Shown here: one piece after another, positions 35,374-44,555 of the stretch
Position numbering within the stretch: position 1 is the stretch's first letter
Layout: each line of letters starts with the position of its first letter
NCBI RefSeq assembly: GCF_000287675.1
Contig: NZ_ALJL01000025.1
Location: forward strand, 1-64,000
Direction of reading: 5' to 3'
Origin: Lachnoanaerobaculum sp. ICM7
GTDB taxonomy: Bacteria; Bacillota; Clostridia; Lachnospirales; Lachnospiraceae
DNA: 64,000 nucleotides
The notes under the pieces: generated by a model
Database searches by the model: none
Told to the model about the DNA's origin: nothing
The model's input: only the letters and a program-made list of their open reading frames with translations
Translations under genes and position numbers: made by a program

Positions 35374-38300
35374 ATGTTAAAAAAATTCAAAGATGTTTTT
35401 CAAAGTTTAGAATGTTCAGGTCATATTGACGAACTTTTAAACTTTGTTTTTGTGGAAAAAGTAAGTGCAAGCAATGATATGTCTTTGATAAAGATAAATA
35501 TCATTTCCGAGAGAATAATAGAGAAGAAAACAATCCTTGATTTGGAAAAGCTTATAAAGGATAAGATGTTTCCAAAAAAGAATGTTAAAATTAAAATATT
35601 TGAAAAATTCAAACTATCAAGCCAATATACTGCACAAAATCTTTTTGAGACGTATAGAGACAGCATACTCCTGGAAATAAAAAACTATAAGATATCCCAG
35701 TATGTTATTTTAAACAATGCCTGTATTACATTTGACGGTTCATACATGGATATGACGGTTGAGAAAAATCCTTTAAATGAAAGTGTAATTGATGAGCTTG
35801 TAAGAATACTTGAAAAAATCTTTAATGAAAGATGTGGAATACTTTGTACGGTAAGGCATAAGTTTATTGCAAGAAAAGAAAGAAATGAAGAAATAGAGTA
35901 TGCCGAACGAACTGTTACAAAGAAAAGCGATAACAGTGATTTTGTTACCGGAAATGCTAATGCAGCCTGGGAAAACGGTGAAAATAATGAAGTGGCAAAA
36001 TCAAATGAGACGGCAGCTAAGTCAAATCCTAAAAAGGATACAGGAAATAAAAAGTTTGGAAATAAAGGCTTTGATAAAAAAGGATATACTCCTAAATATA
36101 CAAAGCAAAAGTCTGATAATCCGGATGTTATTTATGGAAGAGATTTTGATGACAATTTTATAAAACTCTCAGACCTTATCGGAGAGATTGGAGAAGTAAC
36201 TGTCAGAGGAAAAATAATAGAAGTTGAAAGCAGATATCTTGAAAGAAGTGATTCCACGCTTTATATTTTTGCAATTACAGACTTCAGCGATTCCATTTAT
36301 GTAAAGATGTTTGTTCGTGGTGAGCAGTTGGATGCTGTTAAGGCAAATATAGTCAAGGGAAATTACATAAAAGTAAACGGTATGGCTCTGATTGATAAAT
36401 TTGACAGTGAGCTTACTGTATCGTCTATAAAAGGAATCAAAAAATGTGAGAAGTTTGAAGAAAATATCAGAATGGACAATGAGCCTGTAAAAAGAGTAGA
36501 GCTTCATTGCCATACAAAGATGAGCGATTTTGACGGTGTTTCTTCAGCTTCAGATATAATAAATCAGGTTAAAAACTGGGGTATGGATGCAATTGCAATT
36601 ACAGATCATGGAAATATTCAAGGCTTTACAGAAGCCAGCCATGTGAAGAATCCACCTAAGATAATTTATGGCGTTGAAGGCTATCTGGTAGACGATTTAA
36701 AGGAACTTGTGACTAATCCTTCAGATAAGACTCTTGATGACGGCTTTATAGTATTTGATATAGAGACCACCGGTTTTTCCGCCAAAAACGATGCAATCAC
36801 CGAGATTGGTGCAGTCAAGGTCGTAAAAGGAGAAATAGTAGACAGATTCTCAACATTTGTAAATCCAAGAAGACCTATTCCTTTTAAGATAGAGGAACTT
36901 ACACATATAAATGATGCAATGGTAATGAATGCTCCGATTATCGAAGATATACTTCCGCAGTTTTTGGATTTTTGTGAGGACTATATTATAGTAGCTCATA
37001 ATGCAGGATTTGATACCGGATTTATACGTGAGAATGCCAAGAGGATAAACAGAGAGTATAATCCATCTATAATAGATACTGTAGCAATGGCAAGACTTCT
37101 TTTACCGGATCTTAACAGATTCAAGCTGGATACGGTATGCAAGGCTTTAAATATATCACTTGAAGGCCATCATAGGGCTGTTAACGATGCCGAGGCTACT
37201 GCACAGATATGGGTGGAGTTTATAAGAAGACTTAAAAACAGAGGATTGTCAAAATTATCCGAGGTGGCAAGTCTAGGTGAAACAAATGCGGATATAGTAA
37301 AGAAAACAAAGTACAATCATGTAATAATACTTGCAAAAAATGATATCGGAAGAATAAATCTTTATAAATTAATTTCACTTTCACATATTGATTTCTTTAA
37401 TAAAAGACCAAGGATTCCAAAGTCTATTTTAGCAAAGATGAGAGAGGGACTTATTATAGGAAGTGCATGTGAACAGGGAGAGGTTTATAAGGCTATTTTG
37501 GATGATGCCACAGATGATGAATTAAACAGAATAGTATCATTCTATGATTATCTTGAGATTCAACCCATAGGCAACAATATGTTCCTTTTGGAAGACGAAC
37601 AAAATGATATTCATTCTATAGAAGACTTGCAGGATATCAACAGAAGGATTGTAGAGCTTGGAAATGTATATGAAAAGCCTGTAGTTGCCACCTGTGATGT
37701 ACATTTTTTAAATCCTGAAGATGAAATATATCGAAGAATTATATTCTATGGAAAGGGATATAAGGATGCGGATACACAGCCTCCTTTATATCTTCGTACA
37801 ACTAAAGAGATGCTTGATGAGTTTGAGTATCTTGGCAGCGAAAAGGCTTATGAAGTCGTTGTTACAAATACAAGAATGATTGCGGATATGGTGGAGGTGA
37901 TATCACCGGTAAGACCGGATAAATGCCCGCCTGTTATAGAAAACTCGGATGAGGATCTGACCAATGCATGCTACAAGAAAGCACATGAGCAGTACGGTGA
38001 AGAATTGCCGAAAATAGTGGAGGACAGACTTAAAAAAGAGCTGAACTCAATTATCTCAAACGGATTTGCGGTTATGTATATTATTGCAAAAAAACTGGTG
38101 GAAAAGAGCAATGAAGACGGTTACCTTGTCGGTTCCAGAGGATCTGTAGGTTCATCTTTTGCCGCATATACTTCCGGAATAACTGAGGTTAATCCATTAC
38201 CTGCACATTATTACTGTGACTGTAAATATGTTGACTTTGACTCACCGGAAGTAAAAGCGTTTGCAGGTATGGCAGGATGTGACATGCCTGATAAGATTTG

Positions 38301-39822
38301 TCCGAAATGTGGCAAGAAACTAAAAAAAGACGGATTTGATATTCCTTTTGAGACTTTCCTCGGATTTAAAGGAGATAAAGAGCCTGATATAGACCTAAAC
38401 TTCTCAGGAGAATATCAGCCTAATGCCCATGAATATACCGAGGTTATATTCGGTAAGGGTTATACCTACAGAGCCGGAACAGTAGGTACTCTGGCAAATA
38501 AGACGGCATATGGTTATGTAAAGCATTATTTTGATGATAAAAATGAGAGTAAGAGAAAATGTGAGATAAACAGACTTGCTGTAGGCTGTGAAGGTGTAAG
38601 AAGAACTACGGGTCAGCACCCGGGAGGTATTATAGTTCTTCCTCACGGTGAGGAGATCTATACATTTACACCGGTGCAAAGGCCGGCAAATGATATGACC
38701 ACAAAGACCATTACCACACATTTTGATTATCATGCTATTGATCACAATCTTTTAAAGCTAGATATACTTGGACATCAGGACCCTACAATGATAAGAATGC
38801 TTCAAGATCTTACAGGTATCGATCCTGTTAAAGATATTCCTTTGGATTCAAAGGAGACAATGAGCCTTTTCCAAAACACCTCGGCACTTGGAATTGAACC
38901 GAAGGATATACTTGATTGTCCGCTGGGTGCTTTAGGTGTGCCGGAGTTTGGTACAGACTTTGCTATGCAAATGTTAATTGATACAAAACCTCAGGGGCTT
39001 TCAGATCTTGTAAGAATTGCCGGACTTGCACATGGTACCGATGTTTGGCTTGGAAATGCTCAGACTTTGATACTTGAAGGTAAAGCAACCATAAGAACAG
39101 CCATCTGTACCAGAGATGATATCATGATTTATCTTATAGAACAGGGACTTGATGAGGGTGAATCCTTTAAGATAATGGAGAGTGTAAGAAAGGGTAAGGG
39201 ACTTACAGATGAATGGGTTGAGCATATGGAGGAAAAGGGTGTACCTGACTGGTATATCTGGTCCTGTAAGAAAATAAAGTATATGTTCCCTAAAGCTCAT
39301 GCTGCCGCATATGTTATGATGGCATGGAGAATTGCCTACTGTAAGATATTTTATCCATTGGCATATTATACGGCATACTTTACTATAAGAGCTACAGGAT
39401 TTAACTATTCTCTTATGTGTATGGGAAAGGATAAGCTTGAGTTTAATATTGCTCAATATAAGAAAAATCCGGATACCACAGCCAAATATGCGGATACTCT
39501 TCGAGATATGAGAATAGCACAGGAGATGTATGCAAGAGGCTTTGAGTTTGCAAAGATAGACCTTTTCAAAGTACATCCTACAAAGTTTCAAATAATGGAT
39601 GACGGCAAGATAATGCCTTCACTTTCAAGTATTGAAGGCCTTGGAGAAACTGCCGCAACATCCATAGTCAATGCAACAAAGGCCGGACCTTTTATTTCAA
39701 AAGATGATTTTATGTCAAGAGCCAAGGTAGGTAAGAGCACCTGCGAACTTCTTGACAGCTTGAACTTACTGGGTGATCTGCCTGAGAGCAATCAGATATC
39801 GTTTTTTGATTTGATGGGGTAA
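35374..39822 (+). CDS. polC: DNA polymerase III alpha subunit, Gram-positive PolC type
   Basis: The replicative polymerase, 1482 residues. Order: N-terminal domain (~1-190), a Lys/Asn/Gly-rich linker (~190-255) that is unusually low in complexity, OB fold (~270-360), PHP domain (HCHTKMSDFDG, ~376), inserted DEDD 3'-5' exonuclease (FDIETTG at ~461, AHNAGFDTGF, HHRAVNDAEAT), then the polymerase core with a zinc-binding CDMPDKICPKCGKK. Catalytic PDIDLNFSG has aspartates 1005 and 1007. Presence of PolC is diagnostic for low-GC Firmicutes and relatives. ATG 35374 is chosen because the earlier frame start at 35347 lies inside ispG. Confidence 0.97.
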   Translation: MLKKFKDVFQSLECSGHIDELLNFVFVEKVSASNDMSLIKINIISERIIEKKTILDLEKLIKDKMFPKKNVKIKIFEKFKLSSQYTAQNLFETYRDSILLEIKNYKISQYVILNNACITFDGSYMDMTVEKNPLNESVIDELVRILEKIFNERCGILCTVRHKFIARKERNEEIEYAERTVTKKSDNSDFVTGNANAAWENGENNEVAKSNETAAKSNPKKDTGNKKFGNKGFDKKGYTPKYTKQKSDNPDVIYGRDFDDNFIKLSDLIGEIGEVTVRGKIIEVESRYLERSDSTLYIFAITDFSDSIYVKMFVRGEQLDAVKANIVKGNYIKVNGMALIDKFDSELTVSSIKGIKKCEKFEENIRMDNEPVKRVELHCHTKMSDFDGVSSASDIINQVKNWGMDAIAITDHGNIQGFTEASHVKNPPKIIYGVEGYLVDDLKELVTNPSDKTLDDGFIVFDIETTGFSAKNDAITEIGAVKVVKGEIVDRFSTFVNPRRPIPFKIEELTHINDAMVMNAPIIEDILPQFLDFCEDYIIVAHNAGFDTGFIRENAKRINREYNPSIIDTVAMARLLLPDLNRFKLDTVCKALNISLEGHHRAVNDAEATAQIWVEFIRRLKNRGLSKLSEVASLGETNADIVKKTKYNHVIILAKNDIGRINLYKLISLSHIDFFNKRPRIPKSILAKMREGLIIGSACEQGEVYKAILDDATDDELNRIVSFYDYLEIQPIGNNMFLLEDEQNDIHSIEDLQDINRRIVELGNVYEKPVVATCDVHFLNPEDEIYRRIIFYGKGYKDADTQPPLYLRTTKEMLDEFEYLGSEKAYEVVVTNTRMIADMVEVISPVRPDKCPPVIENSDEDLTNACYKKAHEQYGEELPKIVEDRLKKELNSIISNGFAVMYIIAKKLVEKSNEDGYLVGSRGSVGSSFAAYTSGITEVNPLPAHYYCDCKYVDFDSPEVKAFAGMAGCDMPDKICPKCGKKLKKDGFDIPFETFLGFKGDKEPDIDLNFSGEYQPNAHEYTEVIFGKGYTYRAGTVGTLANKTAYGYVKHYFDDKNESKRKCEINRLAVGCEGVRRTTGQHPGGIIVLPHGEEIYTFTPVQRPANDMTTKTITTHFDYHAIDHNLLKLDILGHQDPTMIRMLQDLTGIDPVKDIPLDSKETMSLFQNTSALGIEPKDILDCPLGALGVPEFGTDFAMQMLIDTKPQGLSDLVRIAGLAHGTDVWLGNAQTLILEGKATIRTAICTRDDIMIYLIEQGLDEGESFKIMESVRKGKGLTDEWVEHMEEKGVPDWYIWSCKKIKYMFPKAHAAAYVMMAWRIAYCKIFYPLAYYTAYFTIRATGFNYSLMCMGKDKLEFNIAQYKKNPDTTAKYADTLRDMRIAQEMYARGFEFAKIDLFKVHPTKFQIMDDGKIMPSLSSIEGLGETAATSIVNATKAGPFISKDDFMSRAKVGKSTCELLDSLNLLGDLPESNQISFFDLMG

Positions 39823-39904
39823 AATATAGATGAACTAATTACGTTAAAGTATAATTTGTTCTAGAGTTATTTCCAAAGTTGTTTTAATTAAGGAGAAATG
39901 GAAT

Positions 39905-40480
39905 ATGGAATGTTTAACATGTGGAAAGATAACAGATAATAAAAAAGAATTTTATGAGGTTACTGGTAGAGTGGGTTTGAAGTACATTTGTAAGGAATGT
40001 GCAGCCGAACTTGGATATAATAATTTTTTTTCTGTTGGAATTCATACAAATACTGATCTGCTAAAAAAATATGTAAAGATTCATCCTGAAGCACAAGAAA
40101 GACTTGATTTACATATACAAAGAAAACTTGAATCAAATTCAAGAGAAATAGAACAAATAAAAGGATATGGAGAGAAGATAAAAGGCTGTATTGATAAGAT
40201 AAAATCTGATGCAGAAGAAAAACGTAAATATAAAAATTATAAAAAAATGAAAGAAACAGAATTTACCTGTAAGGCATGTGGTAATATTTATTATTTTGGT
40301 TTAATGGATGATATAAAAAATTTCTCATTAATAGCCGCGGATCTTGGTAGCTTAGGAAATAATATCTATGCAGCAAATAATGTAAAGTATAGAAATCAAT
40401 GCCCTAAATGTGGTAGTACAAGGACTACTAATAGAGAGATTTATTTTTATGTTGATAAAAAAGGGAATTTGGTGGAGTGA
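39905..40480 (+). CDS. Zinc-ribbon protein of unknown function
   Basis: The 191-residue soluble protein has an N-terminal CLTCGK ... CKEC pair, a Lys/Glu-rich helical middle that may be a coiled coil (residues ~55-115), and a C-terminal second ribbon (CKACGN ... CPKCGST). Two metal sites are therefore likely. AAGGAG precedes the ATG. No catalytic motif is seen and I do not recognise the family. It is separated from polC by 82 bases and ends before a strong terminator, marking the start of the accessory islet. Confidence 0.7.
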   Translation: MECLTCGKITDNKKEFYEVTGRVGLKYICKECAAELGYNNFFSVGIHTNTDLLKKYVKIHPEAQERLDLHIQRKLESNSREIEQIKGYGEKIKGCIDKIKSDAEEKRKYKNYKKMKETEFTCKACGNIYYFGLMDDIKNFSLIAADLGSLGNNIYAANNVKYRNQCPKCGSTRTTNREIYFYVDKKGNLVE

Positions 40481-40580
40481 TTTATTAATAGTTATTTAAG
40501 ATTCAATCAAAAAAGGTTTTTATTGAAATCAAGCCAATATGTGAGTATATGAAGCTTTTTCTGTAAATAGCTATTAAGCC

Positions 40581-40624
40581 AAAGGCCTTCTATGACAAAA
40601 TATAAAATCATAGGAGGCCTTTTA
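40581..40624 (+). terminator. Intrinsic terminator
   Basis: The 15-bp stem AAAGGCCTTCTATGA/TCATAGGAGGCCTTT (one G-U pair) is followed by T residues. In the 343-base gap 40481-40823 the other visible signals are the TATGACAAA copies and the promoter of the XRE gene. Confidence 0.88.
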
Positions 40625-40740
40625 TTATGACAAAAATAGAGAAGAAACCAGATTTAAGTCGCTTTATTTGTAAAGTAAATATATTTGAAATACAAAATTC
40701 TTTATAGCGTGTTCGTATACTAAGTATTAATATATAAATC

Positions 40741-40782
40741 TTGTCATATTTTTGGCCCACAACTCTCTTTACTTTATGACAA
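40741..40782 (+). promoter_or_regulatory. Inverted repeat, candidate operator of the XRE regulator
   Basis: TTGTCAT (40741-40747) and ATGACAA (40776-40782) form an inverted pair; the second half lies in the spacer between -35 and -10. Direct copies of TATGACAAA also occur at 40591, 40626 and 40775. Confidence 0.35.
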
Positions 40783-40796
40783 AGGGCTGATATAAT
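40768..40796 (+). promoter_or_regulatory. Promoter of the XRE/ImmA pair
   Basis: TTTACT (40768-40773) and a perfect TATAAT (40791-40796) are spaced by 17 bases, followed by AGGAGG and the ATG at 40824. Confidence 0.65.
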
Positions 40797-40823
40797 ATTC
40801 TTATCTAATAGGAGGAGTAATTT

Positions 40824-41159
40824 ATGATGGATTTGATTGATATTGGAAAAAGAATAAAGAGTCTTAGAAAAGATTCCAATCTTACACAAAGTAAAGTTGC
40901 AGAGTTTTTATCATTAGATCAGAGTATGATTGCAAAAATAGAAAGAGGAGAAAGAAGTATTAGTTCAGATGTTATTGAAAAACTTTCCTATCTCTTTTGT
41001 TGTACAACAGATTACATTTTAACAGGTGAAGATTCAGAACAAAAATGTTTGATATCATTCAGATCCGGTGACATCACAGAAAACGACTTGGAATCTTTGG
41101 CAATAATTAATAAGATAGTTTTAAATCAATTTGAAATGGATAAAATTGCGAGGCTATAG
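40824..41159 (+). CDS. XRE-family helix-turn-helix regulator
   Basis: The 111-residue protein has an N-terminal Cro/CI-type HTH (IGKRIKSLRKDSNLTQSKV, FLSLDQSMIAKIERGERSIS) and a ~45-residue C-terminal part with CLISFRSGDITENDLESL. This layout is the usual partner of ImmA/IrrE proteases, where the protease inactivates the repressor. AGGAGG precedes the ATG. Its stop is directly followed by the protease start. Likely autoregulated through the inverted repeat in its promoter (inference). Confidence 0.85.
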   Translation: MMDLIDIGKRIKSLRKDSNLTQSKVAEFLSLDQSMIAKIERGERSISSDVIEKLSYLFCCTTDYILTGEDSEQKCLISFRSGDITENDLESLAIINKIVLNQFEMDKIARL

Positions 41160-41918
41160 ATGATTAATAAAATGGAATTGAGTAGCAAAGCTGCGCTTCT
41201 CAGGAAAAAATTTGGAGAAGATGAATCATCACCTATTGACATATTTCAGGTGGTGCAAGCAATAGATAAACTTACGCTTGTTTTTTATCCTTTGAATAAT
41301 AATATAAGTGGCATTTGCTACAAAGGAAAAAGTTCAAACGTAATTATAATTAATTCGGATATGTCTATAGGTAGGCAAAGATTTTCTCTTGCACATGAGC
41401 TTTATCATTTATATTTTGATGAAAGCGGTATTAGTTCGGCAAGTTTAACAACTATAGGTAAGGGAGATGAAAACGAGAAAAAAGCCGATCAATTTGCATC
41501 ATATTTCTTAATACCTCAATCATCATTTTATGGACTGATTGAATCTATTAAAGAGAAAAACCAAAAAAAACATCTCGATATAGAAGATGTTATTAGAATT
41601 GAACAGTATTACGGAGTCAGTCATAAAGCAATATTATATAGACTAATGGAGGAAGGAGAAATTGATTCGGAAGATATAAAATCAATGGAAACAGGAGTTA
41701 TTGCACTCGCTGCCAGATTAGGGTATGATACAACAATTTATTATCCTTCAGTGAAAGATAAAAATAAAATGGTATTGGGACATTATATAGCTTTGGCTGA
41801 AAAGCTTTTAGATGAAGAGTATATTTCGTATGGTAAATATGAAGAAATACTGTTGGACGGCTTTAGAGATGATATAGTCTATGGAATTGAAGGGGAGGAC
41901 GGTGTTATTCTTGATTGA
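41160..41918 (+). CDS. ImmA/IrrE-type metallopeptidase
   Basis: The 252-residue protein has the zinc-protease motif HELYH (in SLAHELYHLYFDE), followed by ENEKKADQFASYFLIPQ that supplies the third ligand. This is the ImmA/IrrE (COG2856, M78) family, which cleaves XRE-type repressors. The ATG is adjacent to the XRE stop with GAGG upstream, so the two are coupled. Such pairs occur in integrative elements and toxin-antitoxin or stress modules. Confidence 0.88.
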   Translation: MINKMELSSKAALLRKKFGEDESSPIDIFQVVQAIDKLTLVFYPLNNNISGICYKGKSSNVIIINSDMSIGRQRFSLAHELYHLYFDESGISSASLTTIGKGDENEKKADQFASYFLIPQSSFYGLIESIKEKNQKKHLDIEDVIRIEQYYGVSHKAILYRLMEEGEIDSEDIKSMETGVIALAARLGYDTTIYYPSVKDKNKMVLGHYIALAEKLLDEEYISYGKYEEILLDGFRDDIVYGIEGEDGVILD

Positions 41919-42012
41919 TTCTATATTTAAACTATAGGGGCAAATTCGTTTACAGAATTTTTGAAAATAAAAAAATGATAATAATTAATAAAATAATCTA
42001 AAAGGAGGATTT

Positions 42013-42660
42013 ATGGCAAAAAGACCTATATTTATCGCAAAGGATAAGTATCCTTTTTATACAGAGAAAACAATTGAATTTGAATATTTTGCAGGATTTT
42101 CTGCAAGTCAAAAACAAAAATCAATTAATTCACTTCACAATTCGTATAAGAAACAAGGAGGAGGCGATGTTCTCGAGATTTCAACAAAGGGAGAGGATAA
42201 GCTTGGAATAAACTTAAGTGCATTCAACTTGTTGATTGGTATAAATGGAGGTAAATACAAACTTGAATGTGTATTTCAAGGAAGTAAAGTGTTTGAACAT
42301 GGCGGACCATATACAGATTTATATGATGTACAACCTTGGGAAGCAAAGAAGGATAACCGCTTAAGAGAAAGTGGAAAAGTGATAGGATTTAATTTATTTG
42401 GGAAAGATTTTAAAAGCGAACCTAAAGATTTTTTCTATAATTGGATCTACATAAATGCCTTAGCCAAAAATAAGAAATATTTGGAAGAACTTGATATGTA
42501 TGAGGCTTTTACAGATATTGAATTCAATCCGAATAAATCTATCAACTGCCAGGCCAGATCGGTTGCAATTGCAGTCGGATTAAAAAAAGCCGGTATATTG
42601 GAAAAATGTATTTCGGATGAAAAAGTTTTCTTAAGTGAAGTTTATAAGGTAACCGGTTAG
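42013..42660 (+). CDS. Protein resembling the DarT1-associated NADAR antitoxin family
   Basis: This 215-residue protein matches, from memory of the family, the DarT1-associated NADAR antitoxin group. Shared features are KRPIFIAKDKYPF at the start, GFSASQKQKSINSLH, LGINLSAFNLLI, SKVFEHGGPYTDLY, FFYNWIYINALA and YEAFTDIEFNPNKSINCQA. NADAR proteins remove ADP-ribose from guanine bases and in DarTG1 neutralise the DNA-modifying toxin DarT1. No DarT (DUF4433-like) gene is present on either side, so it is an orphan here. AAAGGAGG precedes the ATG. It follows the XRE/ImmA pair by 94 bases. The family match should be verified by a profile search. Confidence 0.65.
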   Translation: MAKRPIFIAKDKYPFYTEKTIEFEYFAGFSASQKQKSINSLHNSYKKQGGGDVLEISTKGEDKLGINLSAFNLLIGINGGKYKLECVFQGSKVFEHGGPYTDLYDVQPWEAKKDNRLRESGKVIGFNLFGKDFKSEPKDFFYNWIYINALAKNKKYLEELDMYEAFTDIEFNPNKSINCQARSVAIAVGLKKAGILEKCISDEKVFLSEVYKVTG

Positions 42661-42708
42661 TAAATAAATATCAAATCAAACGATATTAAATTTTTATGAG
42701 GAATTTTC

Positions 42709-42745
42709 AAGCTGTCAAGTAAAAACACTTGACAGCTTCTTTTTA
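42709..42745 (+). terminator. Terminator overlapping the ylxM promoter
   Basis: A 12-bp stem AAGCTGTCAAGT/ACTTGACAGCTT with a 6-base loop, followed by CTTTTT. The 3' arm contains the TTGACA of the next promoter. Confidence 0.88.
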
Positions 42746-42757
42746 TGTTGTTATAAT
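42729..42757 (+). promoter_or_regulatory. Consensus promoter of the ylxM-ffh operon
   Basis: TTGACA (42729-42734), 17 bases, TATAAT (42752-42757): a perfect sigma-A match. The ATG at 42766 is only 8 bases past the -10, so the predicted mRNA is leaderless or nearly so. Confidence 0.88.
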
Positions 42758-42765
42758 CTCTCAGT

Positions 42766-43122
42766 ATGGAAAATAATGATATAGAAAAATATATCAATCA
42801 AGGGATTCTTTATGATTTCTATGGGAAGCTTTTGACAGAGCATCAACAAAGAATTTATGAAGATGTGGTTTTCAATGATTTGTCACTGAGTGAGATTGCT
42901 GAAAATGAGGGAATAAGCAGACAGGGTGTGAGCGATCTTATAAAAAGATGCAATAAATCTCTGGTTTCTTATGAGGAAAAGCTTGGTTTGATAAAAAAGT
43001 TTGATGAAACAAAATCTTATGTAAAAGAGATACAAAGGATTGTTAAGATATATCAGGACACAAAGAATGAAGAACTTATATCAAAGATAGAAGAGCTTTC
43101 ATTCAAGATACTGGATGTATAG
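42766..43122 (+). CDS. ylxM: YlxM-family SRP-operon HTH protein
   Basis: The 118-residue YlxM/p13 protein has a sigma-70 region-4-like HTH (LSLSEIAENEGISRQGVSDLIKR). YlxM is encoded just before ffh in many Firmicutes and modulates the SRP GTPase. The N-terminal part (ILYDFYGKLLTEHQQRIYED) is typical, which supports ATG 42766. No Shine-Dalgarno is present before it and the predicted transcription start is 1-3 bases upstream. ffh follows 9 bases after its stop, with a strong AGGAGG of its own. Confidence 0.9.
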   Translation: MENNDIEKYINQGILYDFYGKLLTEHQQRIYEDVVFNDLSLSEIAENEGISRQGVSDLIKRCNKSLVSYEEKLGLIKKFDETKSYVKEIQRIVKIYQDTKNEELISKIEELSFKILDV

Positions 43123-43131
43123 GAGGTTTGA

Positions 43132-44487
43132 ATGGCTTTTGAAAGCTTATCCGAAAAACTTCAAAATGTTTTCAAAAATCTTCGTGGCAAGGGTAGACTT
43201 ACTGAGGATGATGTAAGAGCCGGATTAAAAGAAGTAAGACTGGCGCTTCTTGAGGCTGACGTAAGTTTTAAAGTTGTAAAAGATTTTATAAAGAGTATTC
43301 AAGAAAAGGCAACAGGTACTGATGTACTCAATTCACTTACACCGGCTCAGCAGGTTATCAAAATAGTTAATGACGAGATGGTTTCTTTAATGGGTAGTGA
43401 GACTACTGAAGTAAAGATTAAACCGTCAGGAGAAATGACTATAATATTGATGGCAGGACTTCAGGGTGCAGGTAAGACAACAACTACCGCAAAGCTTGCC
43501 GCAAAATTAAAGAAAAAAGGAAATTCACCACTTCTTGTAGGATGTGATATCTACAGACCTGCCGCTATAGAGCAGTTAAAAAGAAATGGTGAAAAGGTGG
43601 ATGTGCCCGTTTTTGAGATGGGAACAGATCATAAACCTGCAGAGATTGCTAAAAGAGCTGTAGAATTTGCTAAGGAGAATCATCATAACATTATATTCCT
43701 TGATACTGCAGGTCGTCTGCATATCGATGAAGATATGATGAATGAGCTTATAGAGATAAAAGAAAATGTAACTGTTGACGATATCATTTTGGTAGTAGAT
43801 GCCATGACAGGTCAGGATGCGGTAAATGTAGCCGAGACCTTCAATGAAAAGCTTGATATTACCGGAGTAATACTTACAAAGCTCGACGGTGATACCAGAG
43901 GTGGTGCAGCTCTTTCAGTACGTGCCGTTACAGGCAAGCCTATACTTTATGTAGGTATGGGAGAAAAGCTCTCTGATTTGGAGCAGTTTTATCCTGACAG
44001 AATGGCAAGCAGAATTCTTGGCATGGGAGATATCCTTTCTCTTATTGAAAAGGCTGAGATGGATATGGACAGTGAGAAAGCCAAGAAGCTCTCACAAAAG
44101 ATTGCCAAAGCGGATTTTGATTTCAACGATTTCCTTGATCAACTGGAACAGCTTGAGAAGATGGGTGGCATGGCAAGTATACTCAGCATGTTACCGGGAA
44201 TCGGTGGTAAGGCTGCATTACCTGAGGTGGATGACAGTCAGATGATAAAAATAAAAGCTATTATTCAGAGTATGTCTGAAAAGGAAAGGCTTGATCCAAG
44301 TCTTTTAAACCCTTCAAGAAAAAACAGAATTGCGAAGGGTTCAGGTGTTAATATTGCTGATGTCAACAGACTTGTAAAGCAATTTGAACAGATGAAAAAG
44401 ATGATGAAGCAATTCCCGGGTATGATGAAGAATAATAAAAAGAGAGGAGCCCTTGGCGGACTCTTCGGAGGAAAATTAGGTTTTTAA
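43132..44487 (+). CDS. ffh: Signal recognition particle GTPase Ffh
   Basis: The 451-residue Ffh binds signal peptides and, with FtsY, targets membrane proteins. N domain, then the G domain with GLQGAGKTTTTAKLA, DIYRPAAIEQL, DTAGRL and TKLDGDTRGGAA, then the Met-rich M domain (QMKKMMKQFPGMMKN). AGGAGG precedes the ATG. Next are rpsP, khpA, rimM and trmD, the standard operon. Confidence 0.97.
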   Translation: MAFESLSEKLQNVFKNLRGKGRLTEDDVRAGLKEVRLALLEADVSFKVVKDFIKSIQEKATGTDVLNSLTPAQQVIKIVNDEMVSLMGSETTEVKIKPSGEMTIILMAGLQGAGKTTTTAKLAAKLKKKGNSPLLVGCDIYRPAAIEQLKRNGEKVDVPVFEMGTDHKPAEIAKRAVEFAKENHHNIIFLDTAGRLHIDEDMMNELIEIKENVTVDDIILVVDAMTGQDAVNVAETFNEKLDITGVILTKLDGDTRGGAALSVRAVTGKPILYVGMGEKLSDLEQFYPDRMASRILGMGDILSLIEKAEMDMDSEKAKKLSQKIAKADFDFNDFLDQLEQLEKMGGMASILSMLPGIGGKAALPEVDDSQMIKIKAIIQSMSEKERLDPSLLNPSRKNRIAKGSGVNIADVNRLVKQFEQMKKMMKQFPGMMKNNKKRGALGGLFGGKLGF

Positions 44488-44555
44488 AGGATTTTATTCT
44501 AAATAATTAGAATTGATCATATATAGATTTTTATAGCTATTAGGAGGATAATAAA

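Noticed and set aside
39001-39591. 196-residue minus-strand open frame
   Set aside because: It lies fully antisense to conserved polC sequence and has no ribosome-binding site or protein-like motif.
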